DNA of 6,861 bases from NCBI GenBank assembly GCA_964580575.1, contig CAZOLJ010000140.1:1-6861 (forward strand), read 5' to 3'. The stretch is from CAVPDE01 sp964580575 (GTDB taxonomy: Bacteria; Desulfobacterota; DSM-4660; Desulfatiglandales; HGW-15). Shown in pieces: positions 6,382-6,861 of this stretch (positions are counted from its first letter, which is position 1; every line of letters begins with the position of its first letter). The notes beneath the pieces were generated by a model. That model searched no databases. It saw only the letters and a program-made list of their open reading frames with translations, and was not told the DNA's origin. The position numbers were made by a program, and so were the translations under genes.

Positions 6382-6831
6382 TCATTGAATCAGCTCATAC
6401 CAAGAACCGTCGTTCTTGTTTTCTGCAAGATGAAAACGCGTCCTACCTGCTGCCAGGCCGAAGCTAATTTCTTTAGCCACCCGGAAAGCCCCGAAGCCGA
6501 CGAAGAGATCTGTTTTCGTACCCAATCATCCAGATCGATCCAGAAACGATGGAGGAGTTCGGTGTTCAAATGCTCTCCGCCCAACATGGGGGGTGCAGCT
6601 TCTCTCAAGGTGCTGAGCTCGGCAGGAGAGGGAAGGGGATAGGGGGACGCCGGGATTTGCGGCGGCCAGGGCAAAGAGGCCGGCCGCCTGGCAGGACGAG
6701 AAGGCATCCGCGACTTTGCGCATCCACGCCGCAGGTGGCGGGGTTTCATCGGGATCCTCTTCTCTGAGCCGAAGGCGGCCAACCGGTGTCAGAACAAGAT
6801 GGTATTGCAGCGCGGTCATATGAGGGGGCAT
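6382..6831 (-). pseudogene. SNF2/HepA-like helicase, N-terminal remnant broken in three frames
   Basis: Three consecutive pieces in three frames make one continuous protein similarity. Piece 1 (6831-6625): MTALQYHLVLTPVGRLRL, AAWMRKVADAF, CQAAGLFALAA, ending PLSPSLS. Piece 2 (6623-6435): AELSTLREAAPPMLGGEHLN, FWIDLDDWVRKQI, WQQVGRV. Piece 3 (6435-6382): FHLAENKNDGSWYELIQ then stop. These correspond, from memory, to the region before the ATPase core of large SNF2-family helicases found next to SWIM-domain proteins. Between pieces 1 and 2 about 30 residues seem deleted; between 2 and 3 a single base is missing at a T run. No Walker or DEAD/DEAH-type motif follows, so the helicase core is absent. 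There is no good Shine-Dalgarno before 6831, and a TGA lies four codons upstream in frame. Two longer single-frame readings (6390-6782, 6526-6831) are parts of this remnant, not genes. Confidence 0.7.
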
Positions 6832-6861
6832 GGTTTGGTTTCAAGCAGCGGAAATCTTTTT

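Noticed and set aside
6339..6390. Tiny minus-strand frame (MITVASLATTAGELVP) whose stop overlaps the 384-aa gene start
   Set aside because: At sixteen codons, with no recognisable family and overlapping the helicase remnant end, it is too short to support as a gene, though it could act as a leader.

Overview
The window reads as bacterial accessory chromosome. All genes lie on the minus strand, so reading order is from high to low coordinates. G+C is moderate to high. Protein flavour, a type I restriction-modification (RM) operon with an inserted DUF1016 nuclease and nearby SNF2/SWIM-associated families, suggests a deltaproteobacterial (Thermodesulfobacteriota-like) host. That taxonomic guess rests on remembered family resemblance only.

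Layout in reading order. (1) 6831-6382: the N-terminal end of an SNF2/HepA-like helicase, broken across three frames and lacking all helicase motifs. (2) 6338-5184: an intact protein of unknown function (384 aa) starting with a conserved-looking YQYYEF block and ending in a charged coiled coil. (3) 5194-4663: the two ends of what looks like one larger gene (about 430 aa in my memory of the family), joined by an out-of-frame internal deletion; the front half is still an open 151-aa frame. (4) 4642-4615: a strong sigma-70-type promoter at the 3' end of that remnant. (5) 4562-788: a tightly coupled operon, hsdM, then a DUF1016/YhcG-type PDDEXK nuclease, then a truncated hsdS, with ATGA and GTGA stop/start overlaps. 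(6) The hsdS frame does not finish as HsdS: after one target-recognition domain it runs in frame into the last 43 residues of a RadC/JAB-domain protein. (7) 700 to the left edge: the first 233 residues of an alpha-helical, TPR-like protein whose gene continues outside the window.

The main point is the pattern of damage. A methyltransferase gene and a nuclease gene remain intact, but specificity is reduced to half a subunit with a RadC tail, and no hsdR is visible. On the upstream side are remnants of the SNF2 helicase and the 430-aa gene; beyond the downstream end is a helical-repeat gene that I associate with the same SNF2/SWIM-type cluster. The simplest reading is an RM module that landed in, or next to, such a cluster, followed by several deletions. 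Whether the HsdS-RadC chimera does anything is open. I see no RNA gene, CRISPR array, transposase or convincing terminator.
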